From positions 1 through 11,698 of the forward strand of contig CAMLOU010000130.1 of NCBI GenBank assembly GCA_946481735.1: DNA of 11,698 bases, given 5' to 3'. Positions within the stretch are counted from its first letter, which is position 1; each line of letters begins with the position of its first letter. A model generated the notes under the pieces. It was not told the origin of the DNA, ran no database searches, and worked only from the letters and a program-made list of their open reading frames with translations. The stretch comes from an uncultured Cellvibrio sp. (GTDB taxonomy: Bacteria > Pseudomonadota > Gammaproteobacteria > Pseudomonadales > Cellvibrionaceae). Shown here piece after piece: positions 1 to 7,286 of this stretch. The position numbers and the translations under genes were made by a program.

Positions 1-1892
1 TCGCCGGTATCGGGATCGCTCAAGTCATTGCAATCAGAGCCTTTGGATTTCAAATGCGTAACCGCAAGTGTCACCACGCCTTGCGTAGCAATTTCGCGGA
101 AAGTTTGCGCCAGTACCGGACAGTTTTTGTTGTCAATAAAACGTGGATCAACGGATGAATCGAGAATGGCTGATCCATTGACCAGCTCCACCATTTCTGG
201 TTTGTAGATAAAACCGACGGTAATTTCATCGGTGCCGATTTGTGCAACACCGGGATTTACCACAGCGTAATCCATACCAGCATCATACAAACCGTTCACC
301 AGATCCTGAATCGCACTGTGCGGACCATAGCCGTCATTTTCAATTTCAATCAGGCCAACGATATCGGCATCCATCGCTACCAGTGCCGCGATAATCTTTG
401 CGCGCTGCCGTGAAAATTCTTCCGGCGTGTTAGCGCCACGCGAGGTGGGGAATCCACCGCCGAGACCATCGCCATTGAAATAATTCAACACGTTGAAAGA
501 GGCAATCTTCAGGCTGCCGCTGCCCGGTAAATCCGGCTCAGGTGTACGTGCATTATCCGGTACAAAGATCGGCGTGCTGGTGGGTTGAATGCGGTATTCA
601 TCAAACGAATAGTGCAATACACCTTGCAAGCCAGTGACACGATCACCGGAACGCACCGTATTGTAAGCTGATAATTCCGGCGCGGGATAAGGAATGACGG
701 CCGGATTTTGGCGACCGCTGCCATCATCCAACAGAATGCGACGCAGAGCATTTTGCGCTGCAACGGCTTGTGCTGCTGCGCCCGGCGTTGCAACCTGGGT
801 CGGGTTGAGCAAGCGGCCATCGGCGGACAATACCAGTTCACCGTAGCGACCCAGGTTGTAATTCTCCGTCACGGTCAGGTCTTGCTGAACCACAATCGCC
901 ATGCCTTCATGACGTTCCAGATCGCTGAGTGTGGTTACCGGCAAAACCAGCACGCTCGGCGTAACACTGACACCGGTGGCACACACTTGCATGCTCGCCG
1001 CCGTAATTTGGGTCATGTTGAAATATTCACTGACATTACCGGTAATACGCACCCGATCACCGGCATTGATGGTTATCGCATTGGCGCTATCAAAGATAAA
1101 AATACCTTCCGAGGTGAGCGGGTTATTATCGCGGTCGCTATCTTCTTCCTGTACAAAAAAACCACTCAACCGATCGCTGCCCTGGAAGTCTCCCACCACG
1201 ACGCCTTCAATGGTTTGTGTGGTGCCGATAAAACTACTGCTAACACCTTCACCCTGAATCATGTGGATTTTGGTTGCGGGCATGCCGCATTCTTCCGTTG
1301 TGCCGGGATTACTATTATCAGAATACTGGCCAAGGTCTGCAAAGGTATCTTGCGCAAAACCGTTCCACTGTTGCGCAGGATCAAAGGCATCATAACCATC
1401 GGCATCGCCTTCCGTGACCAATGTCATACGGCGCAAGGTTTTGTTGGCGGTAGCTGTATCGCCGGTGCCCCACTGCGAGCCGGGATCAACACCGATCTGA
1501 CCGATCACATCAATCGGATTGCCACCGTACAATAACGCGACGGCATCATCGCCGTTAAACCAACCGGCGCCGTTGGTTTGATCGGCTACGGCAAGGATGT
1601 CGGGATTGGCTGCACTGTAAGCCAGCACGTATACCTCGCCATCGGGCAAGGTGCCTTGCAGTGCGATTGTTAATGCAGCGTTGGTGTTGCCGTTGAAAAA
1701 CATCTGCACTTCATACGCAGACAGATCAACGCTCGCGCCAGTGTTGTTATAAATTTCCAGTGCTTTATTGTTGCTCGAACCTTCGATGTATTCAGAAAAA
1801 AATAAATCCGCATGGGTCAGCGAGCTGCTGGCCACGAGCGTAGCAAATAATGTGGTGCGTAAGTGGCGAATGGGATCAGATGTCCATTGCAT
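1..1892 (-). CDS. Secreted ExeM/NucH/Xds-type extracellular DNA nuclease (C-terminus beyond the left edge)
   Basis: An open frame of about 630 codons runs from ATG at 1892 without a stop to base 1, so the C-terminus is missing. SD AGGAG (complement of 1901-1905) lies 8 nt before the ATG. The N-terminus is a signal peptide (RHLRTTLFATLVASSSLTHA, then DLFFSEYIEGSSNNKALEIY). Residues about 27-150 form a lamin-tail domain (SEYIEGSSNNKALEIYN, DDAVALLYGG, DVIGQIG). Residues about 200-300 look like an OB-fold (IQGEGVSS, GVVVGDFQG, GFFVQEED, VRITGNVSE). From about residue 460 comes an endonuclease/exonuclease/phosphatase domain: IASFNVLNYFNGDG, FPTSRGANTPEEFSRQR, IVGLIEIENDGYG and VTHLKSKGSDC; the Asn and Glu in these motifs are the metal/catalytic positions of the fold. 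Relatives (Shewanella ExeM, Vibrio Xds) degrade extracellular DNA for nutrient phosphate and biofilm remodelling. The family call is firm; the exact role is inferred. Confidence 0.93.
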   Translation of the reverse strand, partial: MQWTSDPIRHLRTTLFATLVASSSLTHADLFFSEYIEGSSNNKALEIYNNTGASVDLSAYEVQMFFNGNTNAALTIALQGTLPDGEVYVLAYSAANPDILAVADQTNGAGWFNGDDAVALLYGGNPIDVIGQIGVDPGSQWGTGDTATANKTLRRMTLVTEGDADGYDAFDPAQQWNGFAQDTFADLGQYSDNSNPGTTEECGMPATKIHMIQGEGVSSSFIGTTQTIEGVVVGDFQGSDRLSGFFVQEEDSDRDNNPLTSEGIFIFDSANAITINAGDRVRITGNVSEYFNMTQITAASMQVCATGVSVTPSVLVLPVTTLSDLERHEGMAIVVQQDLTVTENYNLGRYGELVLSADGRLLNPTQVATPGAAAQAVAAQNALRRILLDDGSGRQNPAVIPYPAPELSAYNTVRSGDRVTGLQGVLHYSFDEYRIQPTSTPIFVPDNARTPEPDLPGSGSLKIASFNVLNYFNGDGLGGGFPTSRGANTPEEFSRQRAKIIAALVAMDADIVGLIEIENDGYGPHSAIQDLVNGLYDAGMDYAVVNPGVAQIGTDEITVGFIYKPEMVELVNGSAILDSSVDPRFIDNKNCPVLAQTFREIATQGVVTLAVTHLKSKGSDCNDLSDPDTG

Positions 1893-2078
1893 AGCGGCGG
1901 CTCCTGTTAAACGTTATTGGAAAAGCCCGCCTATGGTGATCGGCAGCGATGACACGGCTATGATCAATTGATGACAGAAATATCGCAGATTTGTGACAGG
2001 TAAACAGATCGCATCCGAAATATAGAGGCAAAGCATGATATTTTGATGACGGCTTAATAAACGGAATAGAATCGCGCC
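1893..2078. promoter_or_regulatory. Divergent intergenic region between nuclease and membrane protein genes
   Basis: These 186 bases separate two genes transcribed away from each other, so promoters for both should lie here. The minus-strand SD is at 1901-1905. An almost palindromic AT-rich site, TGATCAATTGATGA, lies at 1961-1974, with perfect core ATCAATTGAT at 1963-1972; it could be an operator, but one short palindrome is weak evidence. TGACAG occurs twice, 1973-1978 and about 1996-2001. I see no convincing -35/-10 pair on either strand and no second half of a CRP site next to the TTGTGA near 1992. Confidence 0.35.
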
Positions 2079-2681
2079 ATGTTCAATCATGTTTTCAGTG
2101 GGCTCGCTATCGCCCTGACCCTGATCGCCTTCCTGCCCTACATTGCGTCCACATTGCGCGGGCAGACCCGGCCTCATGTGTTCTCATGGGTGATCTGGGG
2201 TATCACGACGTTTATTGTGTTTCTCGCGCAGGTTCAGGATGGCGGTGGCGCGGGTGCCTGGCCCATCGGCGTGTCCGGCGTTATCACCATCGGTGTGGCG
2301 ATTCTCGCTTATATCAAGCGCGCCGATGTCAGTATTACGCGCCTGGATAAGATTTTTTTTGTGGCGGCAGTGTCTGCGGTGCCGCTGTGGTGCGCCACCG
2401 CTGACCCCGTGTGGGCGGTGGTGATACTCACCACAGTGGACCTGTTGGGTTTCGGCCCGACGCTACGAAAAGCCTTTCATTTTCCACACCAGGAAAATCT
2501 CACCTTCTTTGGATTATTTTTGTTACGTAATCTCTTGGCGATTATTGCGTTGGAACACTACTCGGTGACGACGGTATTATTTCCGGCGGCGGTTGCGCTG
2601 GCCTGTCTGATGTTGATTGTGCTGATTCTTTATCGGCGGAGGCTGATGCCATCAGAAAATAATAACGCGCCATCTTTGTAG
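2079..2681 (+). CDS. Seven-helix inner membrane protein with SWEET/PQ-loop-like layout
   Basis: The product is 200 residues, mostly hydrophobic. Likely membrane helices lie near residues 5-25, 34-51, 62-79, 90-107, 109-126, 141-159 and 163-185, followed by an Arg-rich, positive tail. Two stretches resemble each other about 107 residues apart: LPYIASTLRGQTRPHVFSW (from residue 19) and FGPTLRKAFHFPHQENLTF (from residue 125). Each has a helix ending in a Pro motif, a basic loop and then another helix. Seven helices in a 3+1+3 pattern with a repeated Pro motif is the layout of SWEET/PQ-loop transporters, so a small-molecule carrier is possible; no substrate can be named. The start is the ATG at 2079; the ATG at 2089 is out of frame. 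The SD is weak (GGA near 2063). The gene is divergent from the nuclease gene. The fold is inferred by eye. Confidence 0.8.
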   Translation: MFNHVFSGLAIALTLIAFLPYIASTLRGQTRPHVFSWVIWGITTFIVFLAQVQDGGGAGAWPIGVSGVITIGVAILAYIKRADVSITRLDKIFFVAAVSAVPLWCATADPVWAVVILTTVDLLGFGPTLRKAFHFPHQENLTFFGLFLLRNLLAIIALEHYSVTTVLFPAAVALACLMLIVLILYRRRLMPSENNNAPSL

Positions 2682-2698
2682 AATTTTGTAAAAAATTC
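2681..2698 (+). terminator. AT-rich hairpin just after the membrane protein gene
   Basis: GAATTTT and AAAATTC form a perfect 7-bp stem around a GTAA loop, starting at the last base of the stop codon. A T-rich stretch (ATTTTTATTT) follows some 10 bases later. The stem has only one G-C pair at each end of the inverted repeat, so as an intrinsic terminator it would be weak. It also overlaps the -35-like TTGTAA of the next candidate promoter. Confidence 0.25.
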
Positions 2699-2713
2699 GC
2701 CTGACGATATTTT
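2686..2713 (+). promoter_or_regulatory. Possible sigma-70 promoter for the cysteine-repeat protein
   Basis: TTGTAA (2686-2691) and TATTTT (2708-2713) are separated by 16 bases, and each matches four of six consensus positions. The site lies about 75 bases before the ATG at 2790, with no better candidate in the 108-base gap. In AT-rich DNA such matches arise easily by chance. Confidence 0.25.
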
Positions 2714-2780
2714 TATTTCTCTGTTATCTGTTACAAATCTTCCGGTGAGATGCTATTTCACAATGTGCCCAACAATCATC

Positions 2781-2785
2781 GGAGG
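2781..2785 (+). promoter_or_regulatory. Strong ribosome binding site fixing the start at 2790
   Basis: GGAGG lies 4 bases before ATG at 2790. The alternative start at 2745 has no such site and would place 15 residues, including two cysteines, ahead of a well-formed signal peptide. Confidence 0.8.
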
Positions 2786-2789
2786 ATTT

Positions 2790-3488
2790 ATGAAGAATAA
2801 ACAATATTTTCAATGGCGTTATTTCGTATTGTTTTTATCTGTCTTTTGTTTCAACTTTTTATCTGTGAACAGCTATGCCGGTTCCGCTTCCCAGACGAAA
2901 GATTCGCTGACCGCAGAAAAAGTGCGACCGGGGCCAGTGGATCGGCAGTTAAAAATTTTCAAATACGCGCAATCCACCCAATGCAACAACGACGGCATTC
3001 CCCTGAAAAAAATGGCCGAGGAATTGCGCGCGGCGGGTATTGCGTTCACCTGCGCGCAACGCGCCTACGATGGTATGGCTTACCCTGCTGTTTGTGGCGG
3101 TGCAACCGGTGAGATCAATGTGTTCCGCATTTATGCAACGGATTTACCACTGGCGCGGCGCCTGGGTTACGCGCCGGTTTCCACACTGCCGGAATACCAG
3201 GATCGCCCCTGCGGTGAAGCGAAAGTATTTAAATACGATGGCTCCACCCAGTGCAACAACGACGGCATTCCCGTGAAGGTCATGGCACAGGAACTGGTCA
3301 GCGGTGGTGTGGATGTGATCTGCGCGCAAAAAGCCAGCGACGGTATGATGTATCCCGCTGTATGCGGTGGTGGCACGGGTGCAATCAATGTGTATCTGAT
3401 TCACCAGGAAAACGTGCCGGACGCCGAAGCCCTGGGCTTCAGCTCGGTGAATGAATTACCGCAATATCAGGACACGCCGTGTCAGTAA
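2790..3488 (+). CDS. Exported protein of two tandem 90-residue, four-cysteine repeats
   Basis: The start is the ATG at 2790, not the in-frame ATG at 2745, because GGAGG at 2781-2785 sits just upstream and a signal peptide follows directly: MKNKQ, a hydrophobic stretch at residues 11-28, and likely cleavage after SYA at residue 30. The mature part holds two copies, residues 55-141 and 145-231, identical at about 52 of 87 positions with an exact 90-residue offset and no gaps. Conserved landmarks are FKY..STQCNNDGIP, a CAQ motif, DGM.YPAVCGG.TG.INV, LG, and YQD.PC at the end. Cysteines 65, 88, 102 and 141 recur as 155, 178, 192 and 231, which suggests two disulfides per repeat in the periplasm or outside the cell. 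I do not recognise the family and assign no function. Neither neighbour suggests one. Confidence 0.85.
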   Translation: MKNKQYFQWRYFVLFLSVFCFNFLSVNSYAGSASQTKDSLTAEKVRPGPVDRQLKIFKYAQSTQCNNDGIPLKKMAEELRAAGIAFTCAQRAYDGMAYPAVCGGATGEINVFRIYATDLPLARRLGYAPVSTLPEYQDRPCGEAKVFKYDGSTQCNNDGIPVKVMAQELVSGGVDVICAQKASDGMMYPAVCGGGTGAINVYLIHQENVPDAEALGFSSVNELPQYQDTPCQ

Positions 3489-3515
3489 GCGCAGTGCATA
3501 CTTGACCCAATACCC

Positions 3516-3545
3516 GTAGGTCGGATTAGCGCAGCGTAATCCGAC
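3516..3545 (+). repeat. REP element, class A loop, forward (first half of BIME 1)
   Basis: The foot GTAG (3516-3519) is followed by stem arm GTCGGATTA (3520-3528), loop GCGCAGCG and arm TAATCCGAC (3537-3545). A 5' GTAG tetranucleotide at the base of an imperfect hairpin is the mark of REP elements mobilised by RAYT (TnpA-REP) proteins. The same 30 bases recur exactly at 4338 and 10077. Confidence 0.9.
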
Positions 3546-3589
3546 AAAATGCCTTGTATAAAAACTGTATCGCAATGATCAGGAACAGT

Positions 3590-3621
3590 GTCGGATTACG
3601 CCGTTGGCTAATCCGACCTAC
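3590..3621 (-). repeat. REP element, class B loop, reverse (second half of BIME 1)
   Basis: Read on the minus strand: GTAG foot (complement of 3618-3621), arm GTCGGATTA, loop GCCAACGGCG and arm TAATCCGAC. The loop can form an inner GCC/GGC stem around AAC, unlike class A. Together with the element at 3516 it forms a longer inverted repeat: 3513-3530 pairs with 3607-3624 over 18 bases. Confidence 0.88.
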
Positions 3622-3630
3622 GGGTTTTTT
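3590..3630 (+). terminator. REP hairpin plus T6, possible terminator of the cysteine-repeat gene
   Basis: On the plus strand the 9-bp REP stem (GTCGGATTA with TAATCCGAC) is followed by CTACGGG and then six T (3625-3630), about 100 bases past the stop of the plus-strand gene and exactly at the end of the convergent lipoprotein gene. The 7-base gap between stem and T-run is longer than ideal for an intrinsic terminator. The larger inverted repeat 3513-3530/3607-3624 abuts the T-run directly and could supply the stem instead. Confidence 0.45.
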
Positions 3631-4150
3631 ATTCAATGCGTTTAAAGACGGAGTAGAGATAACCATCCGCATCACCCAGACCCAGTTGGGTGATGGGATA
3701 ATCGCCTTCCTGAATCAGAGTGTCGCCATCAATGGTGATCTTGAAACGGATCGATTCTCCTTCGTAGTTGGGGTAGTTCATGTACTCAATATGCTCTGTC
3801 AAATAACCATCAGCAAAGGTATAACGACCGCCGCCGCCACCGAAGTTTTCAAACGCAATCACTTTTTCCCCGGGTGTTAATTGATAGGACGTAAAACGCG
3901 GGCGCTTGTCGCCGTGGCTCACAAAGGCAAAGTGGGTGTCGTTAAACAGCTTCATCATCTTGTGTGTGCCGGGGTTAAAGGTGGGGATGGTTTTGCCGTT
4001 GATCCGGATTTCTTCATGCATTAATTGCCAGGAGCCCACCAGGGATTGCGCCGGCGATGCCTTGGTGGCGATGGAGTGATGGTTGTGTGTCGTACAGGCG
4101 GAAACAAAAAGTAAGACCGAACCTAAGCCGAAAGTGCTGAGCAATTTCAT
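3629..4150 (-). CDS. Small lipoprotein with lipocalin-like domain
   Basis: The product is 173 residues. The N-terminus MKLLSTFGLGSVLLFVSAC has a lipobox VSAC (residues 16-19), so Cys19 should be lipidated; residue +2 is Thr rather than Asp, so outer-membrane sorting is expected. After a linker comes LVGSWQL (37-43), then alternating short strands (INGKTIPTF, FAFVSHG, IRFKITIDGDTLIQEGDY, GYLYSVFKRIE). LVGSW near the start of a beta-rich domain is typical of bacterial lipocalin-like (calycin) families, with the final strand ending in a basic motif. A run of five Gly sits at 104-108. SD AAGGAA lies about 9 nt before the ATG. It is downstream of cyaA on the same strand, but a 248-base gap with two REP elements makes a separate transcript likely. 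No ligand can be inferred. Confidence 0.8.
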   Translation of the reverse strand: MKLLSTFGLGSVLLFVSACTTHNHHSIATKASPAQSLVGSWQLMHEEIRINGKTIPTFNPGTHKMMKLFNDTHFAFVSHGDKRPRFTSYQLTPGEKVIAFENFGGGGGRYTFADGYLTEHIEYMNYPNYEGESIRFKITIDGDTLIQEGDYPITQLGLGDADGYLYSVFKRIE

Positions 4151-4207
4151 TGTATAAATTCCTTATGGATATTGTTGTGGTGTACACGGCGAAGTCGTGT
4201 GGCGGCT

Positions 4208-4236
4208 ATGGTAGAGAGCGGGTCAGCCAGCAACAA
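4208..4236 (-). promoter_or_regulatory. Possible promoter of the lipoprotein gene
   Basis: On the minus strand TTGTTG (complement of 4231-4236) and TACCAT (complement of 4208-4213) stand 17 bases apart, about 60 bases before the ATG at 4150. Matches are three of six and four of six, so this is a weak candidate. It lies between the REP pair and the gene, which fits an independent transcript. Confidence 0.25.
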
Positions 4237-4278
4237 GGAGATTAAATATTCTTTGCACAATGATGTGGAGCTGATGGT

Positions 4279-4310
4279 GTCGGATTACGCCTGCGGCTAG
4301 TCCGACCTAC
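4279..4310 (-). repeat. REP element, class B loop, reverse (first half of BIME 2)
   Basis: On the minus strand: foot GTAG (complement of 4307-4310), arm GTCGGACTA, loop GCCGCAGGCG, arm TAATCCGAC. One stem position differs from the other copies (C instead of T in the first arm), which breaks one pair on this strand but leaves a G-T wobble on the other. The inner GCC/GGC stem of class B is kept around the loop GCA. Confidence 0.85.
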
Positions 4311-4337
4311 GGGTGTGGCTGAGTAAATCCGGGTGCA

Positions 4338-4367
4338 GTAGGTCGGATTAGCGCAGCGTAATCCGAC
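4338..4367 (+). repeat. REP element, class A loop, forward (second half of BIME 2)
   Basis: GTAG at 4338-4341, arm GTCGGATTA (4342-4350), loop GCGCAGCG, arm TAATCCGAC (4359-4367). Identical over 30 bases to the copies at 3516 and 10077. Here the class B copy comes first, so the pair points in the opposite sense (feet toward each other) to BIME 1 and 3. It lies 32 bases past the cyaA stop. Confidence 0.9.
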
Positions 4368-4398
4368 AAAGATATCCATCAAAACACCTACAACAAAA

Positions 4399-7284
4399 TT
4401 ATCCGCCCCGCACAAGCGCTTGCAAGGCTTGCGTAAGCCGGTTCTCAAGGTCCGCCTTCACCTGCAAATAATGACTCAATTGCAAACCGGTCTGCGGGGC
4501 AATTAAATCCCGGCATAGCGAGAGATCCAGATCGGTGATGTAGCAGGGATACACTTCACCGCCCAGCCGCTGTTGGAAAATATAGCGCGCAACCGCCTGG
4601 AACAATGCCGCACCATATTCCAGTGTGGAAAATTCCTGCTGATTGCAATAGAGCGTGTAGCGGATGTGGCCATCGGCATCCGGTTCGGCAATGACCTGGA
4701 TATTGACGAAGCCCAATTGGCTGATATCGCTGTTGACCTTGCGTTGTTCCAGATAACCCTGTTGTTGTTTTACGTTGCCCACGACCTCAAAGAATTGTAC
4801 CGACTGCATCGTCAATTGTTGCAGAGATACCTCGCTATTCAGGCTCTGACGCTCCATGGCCGCGCGAATAAAGCGACTGAGCGGACGCAATAGCGTTTGC
4901 TGGTTGTGGTAGGGCATTTCGGTGGTAAACAGCGAGCCTTTTTCATCGATCACGGTAAGGCTGGCACAGGGTTTTTCCGGTTGATGCAGCTGATAAAACA
5001 CATGCACACCCGGCATAGCCAATGCCTCGGCGAAGAGCTTCAGCGGTTTATCGCGCAGACCATACCGATCGATCACAATCGGGCTGTAATCCAGCTGCGC
5101 ATTGCCCAGTTTTTCCAATAATTTTTCATAGGTTTTGTAGCGGATAATGTGCGGTTGCTGCTGCAGGAATTGCAACAACACATATTCATCACCCATCTCA
5201 AAAATATAGCGGCTGTTGCGTGGGCGGGTGTTGGAGTAATAGCAGGCGATGATGTCACGCCAGAGTTCTTCGAGCCGTTGAGTAATGATCGTACCCTGGC
5301 CGCTGCTGAAACAGCGGATGGTTAATTCCGGCAAGGCAAGGCCGCGACCGGGTGGCAACAGGCGCAGATAATGCAACAAACTATTGATCAGGGCATCGCT
5401 GGCGTAATGACGGCACACAATTTCCTGCCAGGTGTTGATCTGCACCACATCCACTGTCAGCACCAGGTTTTCACGAAAGCCGCTGTAACCCAACGCGTCG
5501 CGCTGGTTGCTTAACATCTGCATACCTTTTTTATGCAGCTCTGCTTGCGGTTCAACGCCCAGGTTGAACAACAACAGCAGGCGCGTAGGGTGAGCACTTT
5601 GTTTGAACTGTTCGTGGGCTACCGGCGGCAAGGGTAAGGGCAGCCATTGATGAAGGCTTTGTAACACCTGCTGTCGTTGGATGTTACTGAACTGAAAACT
5701 GTTGCTGATGACATCCATTTTGGTATCCATATTGAGGATGCCGTTGCAGTAACTCCAGAGTAACAATTCCACCAGATTGCGCGATCGTTTAATAGGTTCT
5801 ACTGCGGTATGACGCATTTGCAACTCAGCATAACTGCCGCGATACAGCTGCCAGAGATCCTGTTCATCGCGACGCTCCTGCACAAGGCTCAATGATTCTT
5901 CATGCAAATCGCGGGAAATGCCCGGATTGATCCATTCAATCTTGCCCGCCTTACGTTCAAACGCAGCATGCAATTTTCGGCCGAGGATCATCAATTCTTC
6001 GTTGGTGATCGCCGCCTGGGTGAAATTATTTTTATTGATCTCGCTCAGCAGGCGATAACTGTTGCTGAGTTCATTCACCAACAGTGTGCGTTCGGCAATC
6101 ACCTGGGGTGCCTTCCAGCTCAGGCGGTCGTCCAGTGAATGTAAATAATGGGTTTGCCATTGCCAGCGTTGCACCATGGTTTCCAGCAACAGACGCTGCC
6201 AGGATTTTTGTGGGCCACGGCTACCGCGTGTCAGCGGTTTATTGACCTTGAAATAAAAGCAGCGGCGCACCAGTTCCAGGCGTTGTTCCTGCGCGCGGCT
6301 ACCCAGGTAATCTTCCAGCCGTTGGTAAATCATCACGTAGGGGTCGAGCGCATTCGCGTCCGGGGTATCCTGATAAATAGCGCGCTTGAAGGTCAGCGCC
6401 AGCGGCTCGCTGTCGGTGTCACTGGCGTAGGTTTCCAGCAGCAACAATTTCAACACCGATTTATAGGGGGCCTCAATGCCTTTATACACTTGCCAGATGC
6501 CCGCACCGATAAATTCATTGGGCGGAATGCACGGAATACCGCCGAAATCAATGACGTCTTTTTCGCGCAGGAAACGTTTGGTGAGCAAGGTGTTGGTGTA
6601 GGTAGCGTAATCCTTCTCCTGGCTGGCGGGCACAAACCACCAGAGCGGTACCTTGCCGGCCAGCCACAAGGCGGTGCGATAAAATTCATCGAGTAATAAA
6701 AAATGTTGCGCGGAGCCGCTGCCTTCGCTGCTGAGTTTGGCCACCTTACCTTCGCGAAAGCTATGGCAATTCATTAAAAAGAAATGCGCTTCCAGATGGA
6801 TATTCTGCTCCGCCCATTGGCTGATGCGCTGGCACTTGGTGTGCAAGTCTGCCAGCGCCTGTACCGATAAGTTATCGGCATGGCAAATCCAGATATCCAG
6901 GTCACTGCTATCGCTTTGCGCAATGGTACCAATGCTGCCCATCACAAACAGTGCATCAATGGCGTTGTCACTGGCCATTAAGTCGCGGTTGTAGTTAAAA
7001 CTGCGCGCGAGGGTTTTGGCAATGCGCAGTTCGTCCTTACCCGGCGTGTAGTGATGGATACCGCACGCGGTCTGATGGGAAAAATAACCGGGCAACATGG
7101 GATGGTTGACATGGAACAACAGCGGCAACAACGCGAGAAATTGTTGCTGGCGCTCGGACAGCGCCGCCGCCGTACGCTGATAGCGTTGCTGATTCAACTC
7201 GATAAAACGTTGCCGGATGAGGTGGAGCTGTTTGCGGTCAACGCCCTGGTCAAGGTCGTGGATATCTATCGTCTTGGAAAACAT
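4399..7284 (-). CDS. cyaA: Class I adenylate cyclase
   Basis: It makes cyclic AMP and pyrophosphate from ATP in the cytoplasm; cAMP then acts mainly through CRP/Vfr-type regulators. The 961-residue product carries the class I nucleotidyltransferase signature GSIGTIAQSDSSDLDIW at residues 116-132, with Asp128 and Asp130 as the expected metal-binding pair. The N-terminal part (IDIHDLDQGVDRKQLHLIRQRFIELNQQR) and the block HPMLPGYFSHQTACGIHHYTP are also typical of CyaA. E. coli CyaA is about 850 residues, so this is a longer form, like those of pseudomonads. I chose the ATG at 7284 over the TTG one codon upstream because the ATG overlaps the stop of the kinase gene by one base (TGATG). The C-terminal half is the regulatory part in enterobacteria; whether it responds to a PTS protein here cannot be seen. 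Confidence 0.97.
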   Translation of the reverse strand: MFSKTIDIHDLDQGVDRKQLHLIRQRFIELNQQRYQRTAAALSERQQQFLALLPLLFHVNHPMLPGYFSHQTACGIHHYTPGKDELRIAKTLARSFNYNRDLMASDNAIDALFVMGSIGTIAQSDSSDLDIWICHADNLSVQALADLHTKCQRISQWAEQNIHLEAHFFLMNCHSFREGKVAKLSSEGSGSAQHFLLLDEFYRTALWLAGKVPLWWFVPASQEKDYATYTNTLLTKRFLREKDVIDFGGIPCIPPNEFIGAGIWQVYKGIEAPYKSVLKLLLLETYASDTDSEPLALTFKRAIYQDTPDANALDPYVMIYQRLEDYLGSRAQEQRLELVRRCFYFKVNKPLTRGSRGPQKSWQRLLLETMVQRWQWQTHYLHSLDDRLSWKAPQVIAERTLLVNELSNSYRLLSEINKNNFTQAAITNEELMILGRKLHAAFERKAGKIEWINPGISRDLHEESLSLVQERRDEQDLWQLYRGSYAELQMRHTAVEPIKRSRNLVELLLWSYCNGILNMDTKMDVISNSFQFSNIQRQQVLQSLHQWLPLPLPPVAHEQFKQSAHPTRLLLLFNLGVEPQAELHKKGMQMLSNQRDALGYSGFRENLVLTVDVVQINTWQEIVCRHYASDALINSLLHYLRLLPPGRGLALPELTIRCFSSGQGTIITQRLEELWRDIIACYYSNTRPRNSRYIFEMGDEYVLLQFLQQQPHIIRYKTYEKLLEKLGNAQLDYSPIVIDRYGLRDKPLKLFAEALAMPGVHVFYQLHQPEKPCASLTVIDEKGSLFTTEMPYHNQQTLLRPLSRFIRAAMERQSLNSEVSLQQLTMQSVQFFEVVGNVKQQQGYLEQRKVNSDISQLGFVNIQVIAEPDADGHIRYTLYCNQQEFSTLEYGAALFQAVARYIFQQRLGGEVYPCYITDLDLSLCRDLIAPQTGLQLSHYLQVKADLENRLTQALQALVRGG

Positions 7285-7286
7285 CA
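7282..7286 (-). promoter_or_regulatory. TGATG stop-start overlap coupling kinase and cyaA
   Basis: On the minus strand the kinase ends AAC AAT TTT TGA and cyaA begins with the ATG sharing the A of TGA. There is no good SD before this ATG (the preceding bases are ACTAACAATTTTTG), so cyaA translation probably depends on ribosomes finishing the kinase. Confidence 0.75.

Noticed and set aside
708..1535. Plus-strand open frame of 275 codons
   Set aside because: It lies opposite the nuclease gene, whose translation shows clear domains; the plus-strand product shows no recognisable motif and starts without an SD. It is an antisense shadow.
1985..2012. CRP-like site around TTGTGA near 1992
   Set aside because: Only one half-site is present; the expected TCACA half at the right distance is missing.
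2745..2789. Upstream start for the cysteine-repeat protein
   Set aside because: GGAGG at 2781-2785 and the signal peptide directly after 2790 favour the inner ATG.
4184..4200. ACACG/CGTGT inverted repeat before the lipoprotein gene as an operator
   Set aside because: The arms are only 5 bp around a 7-base centre, and there is no second copy to support it.
3516..4367. Repeated palindromes as a CRISPR array
   Set aside because: The repeats are irregularly spaced, in both orientations and scattered across separate intergenic regions, and no cas gene is present; they are REP elements.
6148..6696. Plus-strand open frame of 182 codons
   Set aside because: It lies antisense inside cyaA, in a conserved coding region, with no start signal or known motif.
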